NCBI RefSeq assembly: GCF_044068515.1
Contig: NZ_JBIPKI010000043.1
Location: 1-22,278 of the forward strand
DNA from: Desulfurivibrio sp044068515
Lineage (GTDB): Bacteria; Desulfobacterota; Desulfobulbia; Desulfobulbales; Desulfurivibrionaceae
DNA length: 22,278 nt
Direction: 5' to 3'
The notes under the pieces are model-generated. The model was not told where the DNA came from. It was given only the letters and a program-made list of their open reading frames with translations, and did not search any database. The position numbers were made by a program, and so were the translations under genes. Below are positions 14,325 to 21,944 of this stretch, piece after piece; the first letter of the stretch is position 1; each line of letters begins with the position of its first letter.

Positions 14325-16661
14325 TCAGCTTGCCGTCAGTCGGAGCAGAGCTTCCACCTGGTGGCGCAGCAGGTCATCCATCCGCGCGAGATAGGTGGCG
14401 ACATCCATTTGCCGATTGGCGGCCAGAGCAACCCTGAGGTCGAGGGCCTGAATATCGTCCGCCAGTGACGGGTCGGCCGCCAGCCGTTCCGCTTCCCGGT
14501 AGTTGCCCGCCTTTATGTGAGCCTTGATCAGGTCGATAACCCCTGCCGATCGACCTGCGGCGACCCCGGGCGTCAGTGTCGCGATCGCCTCCCGGGCCAT
14601 ATTGGCGGCCAGCAGAAAGCGGCCGGCATAGCTGGCCGCTTCCGATTCCGGCGCCAAGGCGGCGACCATGGCAAGGGCTTCCTCCCGGAACCCCAGCTGC
14701 AGCCTGAACTTGAGCAGGGCGAGAAAATCGGTCATCTCCTGATGCAGATCGCGGAACAGCGTATCGCGCAGCACCAGGTAATAGAGCCGTTCGTTGTGGC
14801 GGCGCAGGCCCTCCAGGTCGGAGAAACGGTAGCGGTTGCGGGGCAGTTTTGCCAACTCGGCGGCCGCGACCACCGAAACCGGTTCCATGACCAGATGCAA
14901 CATGACCTGGAAGGTCAACTCCTGGCCGGCCAGCTCCTGGTGCCCGTATTCGGGGGGGAAGCGGACCTTGAACTGGGTCGCCCGGCCGGCGCGCAGCCCC
15001 TGCAGGCCCTGCTCGAAATCGGGCAGCAGGGTGCCCTCGCCGAGCACCGCTTCCTGGTAACGGCTTTCGGTGACCGGCACCACCCGGCCGCCCAACATTC
15101 CCCGGCAGTCGAAAATCACCCGGCAGCCGGGGGCGGCCGTTGCCCGCCGGATCAACCTGAAACCGGTAAAGGGTCCGGCCAGAAAATCCTTCACCGGCGA
15201 CCGGTGGCCGTGTTCGGCGGCCAGCCTCGTCAACAGCGGTGCGGCCCGGTCGTATTCCTCCAACTGCAAGAGGATTGCCGCCAGCATCAGATCAGCTTCC
15301 GGCCGGCCGGCGAGCGCCTCTTCATGAGCGGTAATGAAACCGGCTCGTTCCAACAGATTGCGCCCCGCCGCCACGTCCTCCGTGAAATCGGTGCGGTTTA
15401 GCCGCCACAGCAGGGCCATGCGGTCGATCTCCTCCTTCGACATGGCGTCGGTGGCAAAATCGCGCGCCACCGAAAGATAGGCCGGCCTGGTCAGCGCCAG
15501 CGGCCTGATCCCGTGGGCCGCCGGGTCGTCGCTGAGGCGACTGCCAAAGAAAAGATGCAACTGCTGGGAGATCGAATTGCCCTCCACCGCCACGCCGCTG
15601 TCCCTGACAAAGTCGAGGGTCCGGCAGGCCCGCGCCAAGGTCTCGCCCGGCAGGCCGAACATGGTAAAGAGTTCGACCCCGATCCCGGCCTCCCGGGCCA
15701 GGCGGACGGCGGCCGTCACCTGCTCCGGCACCAGCCGTTTGTTGATGGTCCGCAGCACCTCTCCATCGGCGGATTCCAGACCGAAGGCCACGGTGTGGGC
15801 TCCAGCCGCTTTCAACAGGCCGGCCAGCTCCCGGTCCAGATGGTCGCAGCGGATCTGACACCAGAAGGTGATGCCCGGCACCCGGGCGATGATCTCTTCC
15901 AACAGCGCCACCAGGCGCTTCTTGACCGCCGCGAAACTGGGATCGGCGAACCAGAAGTCGCGGGCTCCCCGAGCGCACAGATACTGCAGTTCGGCTACGA
16001 TCCGCTCAATGGAATGAAAGCGGAGCCGGCGACCGCCGATCTGCGGAGTGCAGCAGAAGGTGCAGGCGGCCGGACAACCCCGTGAGCTGAAGAGAATGAT
16101 CCGGTCCTTGCCGGCGGGATCGATGATGTCGGCCAGGAACGGCGAAGGGATTTCGTCCAATTCTCCGCTTACCGGCAACGGTTCGGTTTCGGCCGTACCC
16201 TGGCCTCGCCGACAGCAGATGCCCGGCACCGCTGCCAGTTCCTTGCCCCGGCTCAGGGCTCGGGCCGTCTCCAGCACCACCGTCTCCCCTTCGCCGCGAC
16301 AGAGCGCGTCGGCCTCCGGCATCTGCAGCAGCCCGGCGCCAGGCATGGCGGCGATCTGAGGACCGCCGAGAATCACCGGCAAATCGGGGGCCAGTTCTTT
16401 GGCGTAACGGGCCCAGGCCCGGACCCGGTTGATGTTCTCTTCGTAAACCGTAAAACCCAGAGCCAGGGGCCGGTCCCGCAGGATCGCCTTCCTGACCTCA
16501 GCCGGAGCCAGGGGCCGATCCCGGTAATCGCCCAGGATACGGCCGGAAAAGCCGTACTTCCGCAGGCAGGCAAGTTGGTAGGCCTGGGAGATGGGAATGG
16601 TGTCCGGAGAACGAAACTCGCCCAGTTCGTTGATATGAATAAAAAGAAAGTTGCCGTCCAT
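14325..16661 (-). CDS. B12-binding-type radical SAM protein with an FKBP-like domain
   Basis: The protein has 778 residues; ATG 16659-16661 follows AAGG by 9 nt, and a TTG three codons upstream is less likely. Residues about 1-145 resemble a cobalamin-binding (Rossmann) domain, with PVILGGPQIAAMP and ADALCRGEGE. The radical SAM 4Fe-4S motif is CPAACTFC (C196, C200, C203), preceded by FSSRG and followed by FADPSF, FGLESADGEVLRTINK and ELFTMFGLPGET. After about residue 400 the chain is helical. Residues about 510-594 (roughly 14880-15137) look like an FKBP-type prolyl isomerase: FDCRGMLGG, YQEAVLGEGTLLPDFEQGL, RFPPEYGHQEL, LTFQVMLHLV. A helical C-terminus, possibly TPR-like, completes it. The substrate is unknown; class B radical SAM enzymes include methylases and RiPP-modifying enzymes. 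Confidence 0.85.
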   Translation of the reverse strand: MDGNFLFIHINELGEFRSPDTIPISQAYQLACLRKYGFSGRILGDYRDRPLAPAEVRKAILRDRPLALGFTVYEENINRVRAWARYAKELAPDLPVILGGPQIAAMPGAGLLQMPEADALCRGEGETVVLETARALSRGKELAAVPGICCRRGQGTAETEPLPVSGELDEIPSPFLADIIDPAGKDRIILFSSRGCPAACTFCCTPQIGGRRLRFHSIERIVAELQYLCARGARDFWFADPSFAAVKKRLVALLEEIIARVPGITFWCQIRCDHLDRELAGLLKAAGAHTVAFGLESADGEVLRTINKRLVPEQVTAAVRLAREAGIGVELFTMFGLPGETLARACRTLDFVRDSGVAVEGNSISQQLHLFFGSRLSDDPAAHGIRPLALTRPAYLSVARDFATDAMSKEEIDRMALLWRLNRTDFTEDVAAGRNLLERAGFITAHEEALAGRPEADLMLAAILLQLEEYDRAAPLLTRLAAEHGHRSPVKDFLAGPFTGFRLIRRATAAPGCRVIFDCRGMLGGRVVPVTESRYQEAVLGEGTLLPDFEQGLQGLRAGRATQFKVRFPPEYGHQELAGQELTFQVMLHLVMEPVSVVAAAELAKLPRNRYRFSDLEGLRRHNERLYYLVLRDTLFRDLHQEMTDFLALLKFRLQLGFREEALAMVAALAPESEAASYAGRFLLAANMAREAIATLTPGVAAGRSAGVIDLIKAHIKAGNYREAERLAADPSLADDIQALDLRVALAANRQMDVATYLARMDDLLRHQVEALLRLTAS

Positions 16662-17248
16662 GGTTTCCAACCTTAAACCATGTAATTACCTCCCCGCCGC
16701 TTCACCACGGGCGGCGGCCCCGAAAATAACAAAGGCCAGGATGCCGTACTGTTGCGCATGCTCCCGCCTGTCCCCGATTATCTCTTCGAACGATATTACC
16801 GCATTATGATAACCTTTGCCAGCATCGGCGTCTTCAGCGCACCCCATTGCAAGTTGCTGAGTGCCGGCCCAAATCACGCCGCGCAGATGCCGTAGTATGG
16901 GAGGATCTTGCGGATTACCTGGTAGCGGGGGGCGAGCAGGACATCGTGGAAGATTTTCCAGTCGCTGCCCAGGTAAGAGGTATGGTAGGGAAAGCGATCT
17001 TTTGGCCGGTCTTTTGCTTTGCGGGTCTGCAAGGCTTGGTATTTCCATGATTTCATCCCATTTGGCCCGTAGTCCAGCGTTACCGGTGGGAAATCTAAAT
17101 AGCCGTTTTTGAGCCGGGCCAGCCAAGGCCGGAACCAGCTGCAAATAAATTGAAAGATTGAAGTACGTCCCGGTTTTTGGCATACATATATGAGCTAGAA
17201 ATATTAACAACTGCTGCTGCAGCTAAGATCATCTCGTAGAGTAAAAAA
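16662..17248. other. Gap with a gene remnant and AT-rich promoter region
   Basis: The 587-bp gap between the radical SAM gene (minus) and the SH3 gene (plus) holds one probable minus-strand remnant (16874-17194). 16686-16870 is open in another minus frame but lacks a start and conserved features. 17100-17248 is AT-rich and probably contains the promoter of the SH3 gene. Confidence 0.4.
16874..17194 (-). pseudogene. Unidentified gene remnant
   Basis: A minus-strand frame is open for 107 codons after a TAG at 17195-17197. Its translation has a natural protein composition rich in Trp, Tyr, Lys and Arg: SWFRPWLARLKNGYLDF, VTLDYGPNGMKSWKYQ, FPYHTSYLGSDWKIFHDVLL, ending VIRKILPYYGICAA. No start codon precedes the best part; the only ATG would leave 60 residues and lacks a ribosome site. 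It appears to be the end of a longer gene, truncated near 17140. I cannot assign a family. Confidence 0.35.
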
Positions 17249-17899
17249 ATGAAAAAACAAATCCTGCTGGCTGTATTACTTGTTCTGGGTATGGCGCTCA
17301 CCGCTGTAGCCGAGACCCGCTACGTAACCGACCAGTTCGAAGTCACCTTTCGATCCGGCCCCGGCAATGAATACCGGATTCTACGGATGATAAGCTCCGG
17401 CCAGCGGCTGGAACTTCTGGAAACCGCCGGCGACTGGAGTCGGGTGAAAGCCCCCGACGGCCTGGAGGGCTGGGTCCGCACCCAGCACCTGCGGCCCGAA
17501 CCGCCTGCCCGGCAGGACCTGCAGGCGACGACGGCCCGCCTGAGGTCAATTGAAGCAGAAAGAGACTCGCACCGGGAGGAAAACGTACGACTTCGCCGGC
17601 TCAATCAGGAGCTTGAACAAGACTTACGGGAAACGAAAGTCCGGCTCGAACAGGCAATCTCCAACTACGAGGAGTTACGGGCGGACTCCGAGGATTTCCT
17701 GCGAATCCGAGGAGAACACGAAGCCCTCACAAGCCAGGTGGCGGAACAACGCGAACGGATCCATGAATTGGAAAGGCGATTAAGGGACGAGTTGCTGGCT
17801 GCCGCCATCAAATGGTTTCTGGCCGGGGCGGGAGTTCTGCTGCTCGGCATGATCATTGGCTCCCGCTCGAAGAAGAAACGCTCGTCAGGGCTGCTCTAA
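17249..17899 (+). CDS. SH3-domain, coiled-coil membrane protein (TIGR04211 / YgiM type)
   Basis: The 216-residue protein has a signal peptide (MKKQILLAVLLVLGMALTAVA-E). A bacterial SH3 domain follows at about residues 22-83 (TRYVTDQFEVTFRSGPGNEYRIL, GWVRTQHL). A long charged coiled coil spans about 88-180. One transmembrane helix (WFLAGAGVLLLGMIIG) near residues 190-206 precedes a basic RSKKKRSSGLL tail. This order and length match the TIGR04211 family, whose E. coli member is YgiM. The SH3 domain lies in the periplasm, where such domains often bind cell-wall peptides; the exact role is unsettled. The ribosome site is weak. Confidence 0.9.
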   Translation: MKKQILLAVLLVLGMALTAVAETRYVTDQFEVTFRSGPGNEYRILRMISSGQRLELLETAGDWSRVKAPDGLEGWVRTQHLRPEPPARQDLQATTARLRSIEAERDSHREENVRLRRLNQELEQDLRETKVRLEQAISNYEELRADSEDFLRIRGEHEALTSQVAEQRERIHELERRLRDELLAAAIKWFLAGAGVLLLGMIIGSRSKKKRSSGLL

Positions 17900-17934
17900 C
17901 TTAAAAACGAGGCACCATCTAACCGATGGGGGGG

Positions 17935-17978
17935 GGGAAAAGGGGTCTGACCCCTTTTCCCTTGACCCCTTTTCCCTT
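17935..17978. repeat. Intergenic hairpin and 15-bp tandem repeat (REP-like)
   Basis: GGGAAAAGGGG (17935-17945) pairs perfectly with CCCCTTTTCCC (17951-17961) around TCTGA. The unit GACCCCTTTTCCCTT then occurs twice in tandem (17949-17963 and 17964-17978). A G-run directly precedes it. The GGGGTCTGACCCC core is a type of intergenic palindrome common in proteobacteria. Downstream of the SH3 gene it may help end transcription. Confidence 0.55.
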
Positions 17979-18029
17979 CGTCGATCCGGGACATGGGCAA
18001 CAGCGAGAGGTGGCCGGCGAAGAGCCGGC

Positions 18030-18059
18030 TTGACATTTGCCGCCCGGTTTATTCATATT
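18030..18059 (+). promoter_or_regulatory. Candidate promoter of the small zinc protein gene
   Basis: TTGACA (18030-18035), 18 bp, then CATATT (18054-18059). This would give a leader of about 130 nt. The stretch from 18060 to 18195 shows no recognised RNA. Confidence 0.4.
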
Positions 18060-18195
18060 GGTATGAGAACTGGCTCAGGGGCAAAGCGCCCTGGGCATCA
18101 GGCCGGCTGGCCAAAGGTGCTTGGCCGCTGCAGCTTGACGCACTCATTCATGCCGTGGATTGGCGGCGCAAATATTTCCCAGACCGGAGGGTTTC

Positions 18196-18393
18196 ATGAG
18201 CGAAAAAAACCAAAAAATCTGCCCGGAATGCAAAGGCAAGAAAGTTATTCCCGGCAACTGCACCTGCAATATGGAATGGCGGGGCACCCAGTTGTTGGAT
18301 GATCAATGGGACGACTGCAAATGCAGCCGGGAAGAGGAATGTCCCATCTGCCACGGCACCGGCTATGTTGAAGTAGAGCCGGGCTCGAAGTAA
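18196..18393 (+). CDS. Small DnaJ-type zinc-finger protein
   Basis: This 65-residue protein starts at ATG 18196 after GGAGG. It has the two outer cysteine pairs of a DnaJ-like zinc domain, CPECKGKK (near residue 9) and CPICHGTG (near residue 50), which would share a zinc ion. Between them lie CTCN and CKCS pairs, which could form a second site. It has no J domain and no membrane segment. It may be a zinc-binding adaptor or chaperone-like factor; the function is unknown. The cobalamin riboswitch begins about 45 bp downstream, so it is probably transcribed separately. Confidence 0.7.
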   Translation: MSEKNQKICPECKGKKVIPGNCTCNMEWRGTQLLDDQWDDCKCSREEECPICHGTGYVEVEPGSK

Positions 18394-18439
18394 GGGCGGC
18401 TTGATTATAAACTTGACTTTCCGGCCCGATTGGGGGAAA

Positions 18440-18612
18440 TTCGGCACCTGTATCCAGGTGCCCATCGGGGCATAAAAGGGAATTCCGTGCAAGTCGGAAA
18501 CGGGCCCGCCGCTGTAACCGGGGACGAAAGCCGCAAGATGTCACTGTTCGCCAGGAGGTGAATGGGAAGACGCGGCCATTAGGAAGAACCGGGAGTCAGA
18601 AAACCTGCCTGG
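18440..18612 (+). ncRNA. Cobalamin (B12) riboswitch aptamer
   Basis: The conserved core is clear: AAAAGGGAATTCCGTGCAAG (18474-18493), CGGGCCCGCCGCTGTAACCG (18501-18520), the TCACTG segment at 18541, GGTGAATGGGAAGACGCGGC (18557-18576), AAGAACCGGGAGTCAG and the B12 box AGTCAGAAAACCTGCCT (18594-18610). A GGCACCTG/CAGGTGCC hairpin at 18443-18462 lies at the 5' side. Adenosylcobalamin or a relative binding here would favour the downstream terminator and switch off the receptor-exbB-exbD-tonB operon. A weak promoter-like TTGACT lies at 18413-18418. The 5' boundary is approximate. Confidence 0.95.
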
Positions 18613-18674
18613 ATCGAGGAAGCAGCCTTCGTGGACCGGGGCAGCGCGGCCGATCTAGTGGATAAAAAGGGAAT

Positions 18675-18712
18675 CCCGGATCGATATTAAATTATCGGTC
18701 CGGGTTTTTTTT
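18675..18712 (+). terminator. Intrinsic terminator of the riboswitch expression platform
   Basis: A 12-bp stem (18675-18686 with 18693-18704, one wobble) around TTAAAT is followed by T8 (18705-18712). It lies between the B12 aptamer and the receptor start, as expected for transcription attenuation. Confidence 0.9.
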
Positions 18713-18746
18713 GCCCGGAACCGAACAGCGTGCAAGAGGTTTAACA

Positions 18747-20726
18747 ATGAAAAAACGCATCAAAGTTCTGGGTCTGGCCATCCTGCTGGCAACCCCGCTG
18801 CCGCTGGCGGCCCAACCCGCTCCCCAAGAGGTCGGCCTGATGGAAGAGGTGGTGGTCACCGCCACCCGCCAAACCGCGCAAATCTCCACCGTGCCCGCCC
18901 ATGTCACCATTATCGACGAAAAGAAAATCGCCAACTCCACCGCCCGCAACATCCCCGACCTGCTGCGCAATGAAGCCGGCATCCGGGTAACCGACACCAC
19001 CGGCAACGGCCGGGCGTTCACCGTCGATCTGCGCGGCTTCGGCGAAACCGCCGGCCTCAACACCCTGGTACTGGTGGACGGCCGCCGGATCAACCAGCCC
19101 GACCTGAGCGGGGTGGACTGGGCCCTGATCTCGCTGAACCGGGTCCAGCGGATTGAAGTCGTCCGGGGCGGCCGGGGCAGCGTGCTTTACGGCGACAATG
19201 CCGGCGGCGGGGTGATCAACATCATAACCAAGGACGGTGGTCCCGACCAGGTCAACGGCGAAGTCGCCGCCGGCAGCTACGACACCATCCTCACCCGGGT
19301 CGGGGCCACCGGCTCCCGGGACAACCTTTCCTACGCCCTGGCCGCCAGCTATGCCGACACCGACGGCTATCGCGACAACTCGGCCAGCGAGGCCGCCGAT
19401 GCCGGTCTGCACCTGCGCTATTTTCCCAGCGAGCGGCTGAGCTTCGATATCAGCGGCGACTTCCACAAGGACACCACCGGCCTGCCCGGGGCCCTGCGGC
19501 TCAGCGAACTGGCCGGCGGCACCTCCCGCAAGGACTCGACCAACCCCGATGACTTCAGCAAAACCGAGGACTATTACCTCAAGGCCGGCGGCGAGCTGCA
19601 AATCCTCAGCGAAAGCTCCCTGCGCCTCGACGCCTCCTTGCGCCAGCGCCAGGTTGATGCCTTCGCCACCTTCGCCGGCGGCGAGTTCACCGGCGAGACC
19701 ACCATCGACACCATCGCCCTGAACCCGCGCCTGCTGATCAAGGAACCCCTCGCCGGCCTGGACCACAGCCTGATCGTCGGCATCGACTACCAGGACGCCG
19801 AAGAGGAGATCTTCAACCGCTCGATCTTCTTCGGCTTCCCCACCGAAGGCCGCTTCGACCTGCGCAAGAAGAACTACGGCTTCTACCTTCACGACGAACT
19901 GACTCCCGTAGACAACCTGACCCTTTCGGCCGGCTACCGCTACGACCGGGTGCGTTACAGCTTCGGCGACGCCACCGCCGAGCGCCCCACCTTCAGCGAA
20001 AACCTCTATACCGCCGGGGCCAACTACCGCTACGCCGGGCCCTCCTACACCTACTTCAGCTACGCCCGGGGCTTCCGCTACCCGGTGCTCGACGAGCTCT
20101 TCAACTTCTTCACCAGCAGCGTCAACCCGGACCTGCGGCCCCAGCGCTCGGACAATTACGAAGTGGGTCTGCGCCACTACCCGGCGCATGACTTTTATGT
20201 CCAGGTCAATTATTTTCACCTGACCGGCAAGGACGAAATCTTCTATAATCCGGTCAGCTTCAGCAACGAAAACCTGGACGGCAAAACCCGGCGCCAGGGG
20301 GTCGAAATCGCCTTCAGCAAGCCCCTGGCCCTATTGACCGTCAACGGCGGCTACACCTACACCCGGGCCAAGATCCGCGACGGCCAGTTTGCCGGCAACT
20401 ACATTCCCGGGGTGCCGGACCACCAGGCGACCCTGGGTCTGCAGGGCCCCCTTGGCGACGCTTTTTCCTGGACGCTGCAGGGCAACTACATGGGCAAGCG
20501 CTACTACATCAGCGATTTCAACAACGACTTCAGCAAAATGGACGACCACCTGCTGGTCAACGCCGGGGTCCAGTACCATTGGCGCCAACTCAACGCCTAT
20601 CTCCACGTCAATAACCTGTTTGACAAGAAATACGCCGAGTACGGCGCCATCAGCTGGGACCTGGAGCAGGCCGAATTCCCCTCGCCGGGGATTAATGTCC
20701 TGGCCGGGTTAAGAGTCAACTTCTAA
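18747..20726 (+). CDS. btuB: TonB-dependent outer-membrane receptor, probably for cobalamin (BtuB-like)
   Basis: The 659-residue protein has a signal peptide (MKKRIKVLGLAILLATPLPLAA). A TonB box region EEVVVTATR (about residues 34-42) follows, then a plug domain with NIPDLLRNEAGIRV, VLVDGRRINQPDLSG and IEVVRGGRGSVLYGDNAGGGVINIITK. A long beta-barrel ends in the aromatic LAGLRVNF typical of BamA-recognised barrels. The length is close to BtuB. ATG 18747 follows AAGAGG; an upstream TTG frame start lies in the terminator and is rejected. Cobalamin as substrate is inferred from the riboswitch directly upstream. exbB, exbD and tonB follow on the same strand and would power it. Confidence 0.9.
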   Translation: MKKRIKVLGLAILLATPLPLAAQPAPQEVGLMEEVVVTATRQTAQISTVPAHVTIIDEKKIANSTARNIPDLLRNEAGIRVTDTTGNGRAFTVDLRGFGETAGLNTLVLVDGRRINQPDLSGVDWALISLNRVQRIEVVRGGRGSVLYGDNAGGGVINIITKDGGPDQVNGEVAAGSYDTILTRVGATGSRDNLSYALAASYADTDGYRDNSASEAADAGLHLRYFPSERLSFDISGDFHKDTTGLPGALRLSELAGGTSRKDSTNPDDFSKTEDYYLKAGGELQILSESSLRLDASLRQRQVDAFATFAGGEFTGETTIDTIALNPRLLIKEPLAGLDHSLIVGIDYQDAEEEIFNRSIFFGFPTEGRFDLRKKNYGFYLHDELTPVDNLTLSAGYRYDRVRYSFGDATAERPTFSENLYTAGANYRYAGPSYTYFSYARGFRYPVLDELFNFFTSSVNPDLRPQRSDNYEVGLRHYPAHDFYVQVNYFHLTGKDEIFYNPVSFSNENLDGKTRRQGVEIAFSKPLALLTVNGGYTYTRAKIRDGQFAGNYIPGVPDHQATLGLQGPLGDAFSWTLQGNYMGKRYYISDFNNDFSKMDDHLLVNAGVQYHWRQLNAYLHVNNLFDKKYAEYGAISWDLEQAEFPSPGINVLAGLRVNF

Positions 20727-20854
20727 TAAACCTTCAGCAGGACCCAGCCTGGGTTAAGCGGGCCGGCGCAACATGGTTGGCTGCCGCCAGCCGGACCGCT
20801 CGCCCCAGGCCGGGGCCCTGCCGGACGTTTACGCCACGGGGGGAAACCACCACC

Positions 20855-21484
20855 ATGTTGAACCTGTTCTACAGCGGCGGACCGCTGATGTATCCCCTGC
20901 TGGCCTGTTCGCTCATCGCCCTGACGGTGGTGATCGAGCGGGCCATCTTCTGGGCCGGGGTGGAGTATCACCGGCGGCGGGACCTGGTGGACGAGGTGCT
21001 GGATCTCAGCCGCCAGGGGCAATGGGAGACGGTGCGGGCCAAGGTTCGCGGCTGCCGGGACTACGTGATCAAGATCCTGGTCAGCGGCATTCTCCACCGC
21101 GATTTTTCCCCGGGCAAGGCCATGGAAGCGGCGGCGGCCGACGAATTGCAGCGGATGCGGCGCTTCATGGGGGTGCTGGACACCATGATCACCGTGGCCC
21201 CCCTGCTGGGGATTCTCGGCACGGTGGTGGGGATTATCAACTCCTTTGAAATGCTGGGGGTGGCCGGGATCGAGGAACCGGCCAAGGTCACCGCCGGCAT
21301 CGCCCAGGCCCTGATCACCACCGCCGCCGGCCTGAGCATTGCCATCTTCGCGGTTTTCCCCTACAACTATTTCAACGCCCGGGTCGAAAACGCGGCCCTC
21401 AACATCGAAAAGTACGCCACCAGCCTGGAGATCGTCTACCAGAAAACGGCCCCGCCCCCCGGCCGGGCGGAGGAATCGCGATGA
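20855..21484 (+). CDS. exbB: ExbB/TolQ-type proton channel subunit
   Basis: The 209-residue MotA/TolQ/ExbB protein has three transmembrane helices: about residues 10-33 (MYPLLACSLIALTVVIERAIF), then VAPLLGILGTVVGIINSF near 115-135, and ITTAAGLSIAIFAVFPYNYF near 155-175. The conserved TVAPLLGILGTVVG and the small-residue helix ITTAAGLSIAI line the proton path. The start ATG 20855 follows GGGGGGAAA; in-frame codons upstream are not protein-like. With ExbD it uses the proton gradient to drive TonB. Its stop overlaps the ATG of a 17-codon mini-ORF (ATGA). Confidence 0.92.
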   Translation: MLNLFYSGGPLMYPLLACSLIALTVVIERAIFWAGVEYHRRRDLVDEVLDLSRQGQWETVRAKVRGCRDYVIKILVSGILHRDFSPGKAMEAAAADELQRMRRFMGVLDTMITVAPLLGILGTVVGIINSFEMLGVAGIEEPAKVTAGIAQALITTAAGLSIAIFAVFPYNYFNARVENAALNIEKYATSLEIVYQKTAPPPGRAEESR

Positions 21485-21534
21485 CCAGCGCTCGCCCGCG
21501 GCGCAACTTGCCCGGCAGGAGCCGGCGGCTATGA
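21481..21534 (+). CDS. 17-codon bridging mini-ORF between exbB and exbD
   Basis: ATG 21481 overlaps the exbB stop as ATGA. The TGA at 21532-21534 overlaps the exbD start, again as ATGA. The peptide (MTSARPRRNLPGRSRRL) is very basic. It may only relay ribosomes from exbB to exbD, or be chance. exbD also has its own AGGAG inside this mini-ORF. Confidence 0.3.
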   Translation: MTSARPRRNLPGRSRRL

Positions 21535-21938
21535 AGATCACCCGCCCCCGCCCCCGCAAGGCGCGGATCGAGATGCTGCCGCTGATCGACATCGTCTTCC
21601 TGGTGCTGGTGGTCTTCATTTACGCCATGCTGTCGATGGCGGTCCACCGCGGCCTGCCGGTGGTCCTGCCCCAGTCGGCGGCCGCCGCCATTGAAACGCA
21701 AACCACCCTGGCGGTCAATATCCAGGCCGACGGGGCCATCTTCGTCAATGGCGAACCGGTGGCTTTGGCGCAGTTGCCGGCCCGCTTGCGGGCCCTGACC
21801 GCCGACGAAGGCGAGCCGGGAGTGCTGCTTTTCGCCGACCGCGACCTGAATTATCAGCAACTCTTCGCGGTGCTGGACCAGATCAGGGCGGCGGGCCTGG
21901 AGCGAATTTCTCTCCAGGCCGAGGCCGCCGGGCCCTGA
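21531..21938 (+). CDS. exbD: ExbD/TolR-type proton channel subunit
   Basis: The 135-residue protein has a short basic cytoplasmic start (MKITRPRPRKARIEM), one transmembrane helix with the essential acidic residue in LPLIDIVFLVLVVFIYAML (Asp at about residue 20), and a periplasmic domain with VNIQADGAIFVNGEPV, LLFADRDLNYQQLFAVLDQIR and a final ISLQAEA strand. These are standard ExbD/TolR features at usual length. The start ATG 21531 follows AGGAG. It works with ExbB to energise TonB and is 6 bp from the tonB start. Confidence 0.93.
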   Translation: MKITRPRPRKARIEMLPLIDIVFLVLVVFIYAMLSMAVHRGLPVVLPQSAAAAIETQTTLAVNIQADGAIFVNGEPVALAQLPARLRALTADEGEPGVLLFADRDLNYQQLFAVLDQIRAAGLERISLQAEAAGP

Positions 21939-21944
21939 GGAATC

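Noticed and set aside
16686..16870. Continuation of the 16874-17194 remnant in another frame by frameshift
   Set aside because: The remnant ends naturally in ICAA-stop, and the following frame shows no motif or composition supporting one interrupted gene.
17993..18199. 68-codon plus-strand ORF overlapping the small zinc protein start by ATGA
   Set aside because: No ribosome site, no recognisable features, and it contains the best promoter candidate of the downstream gene.
18741..20219. 492-codon open frame antisense to the TonB-dependent receptor
   Set aside because: Shadow of the receptor gene; composition is Gly/Val/Ala repeats without domain features.
20742..20754. ACCCAG-C-CTGGGT hairpin after the receptor gene as a terminator
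   Set aside because: The stem is short with almost no loop and no T-tract follows, so it is unlikely to end transcription before exbB.
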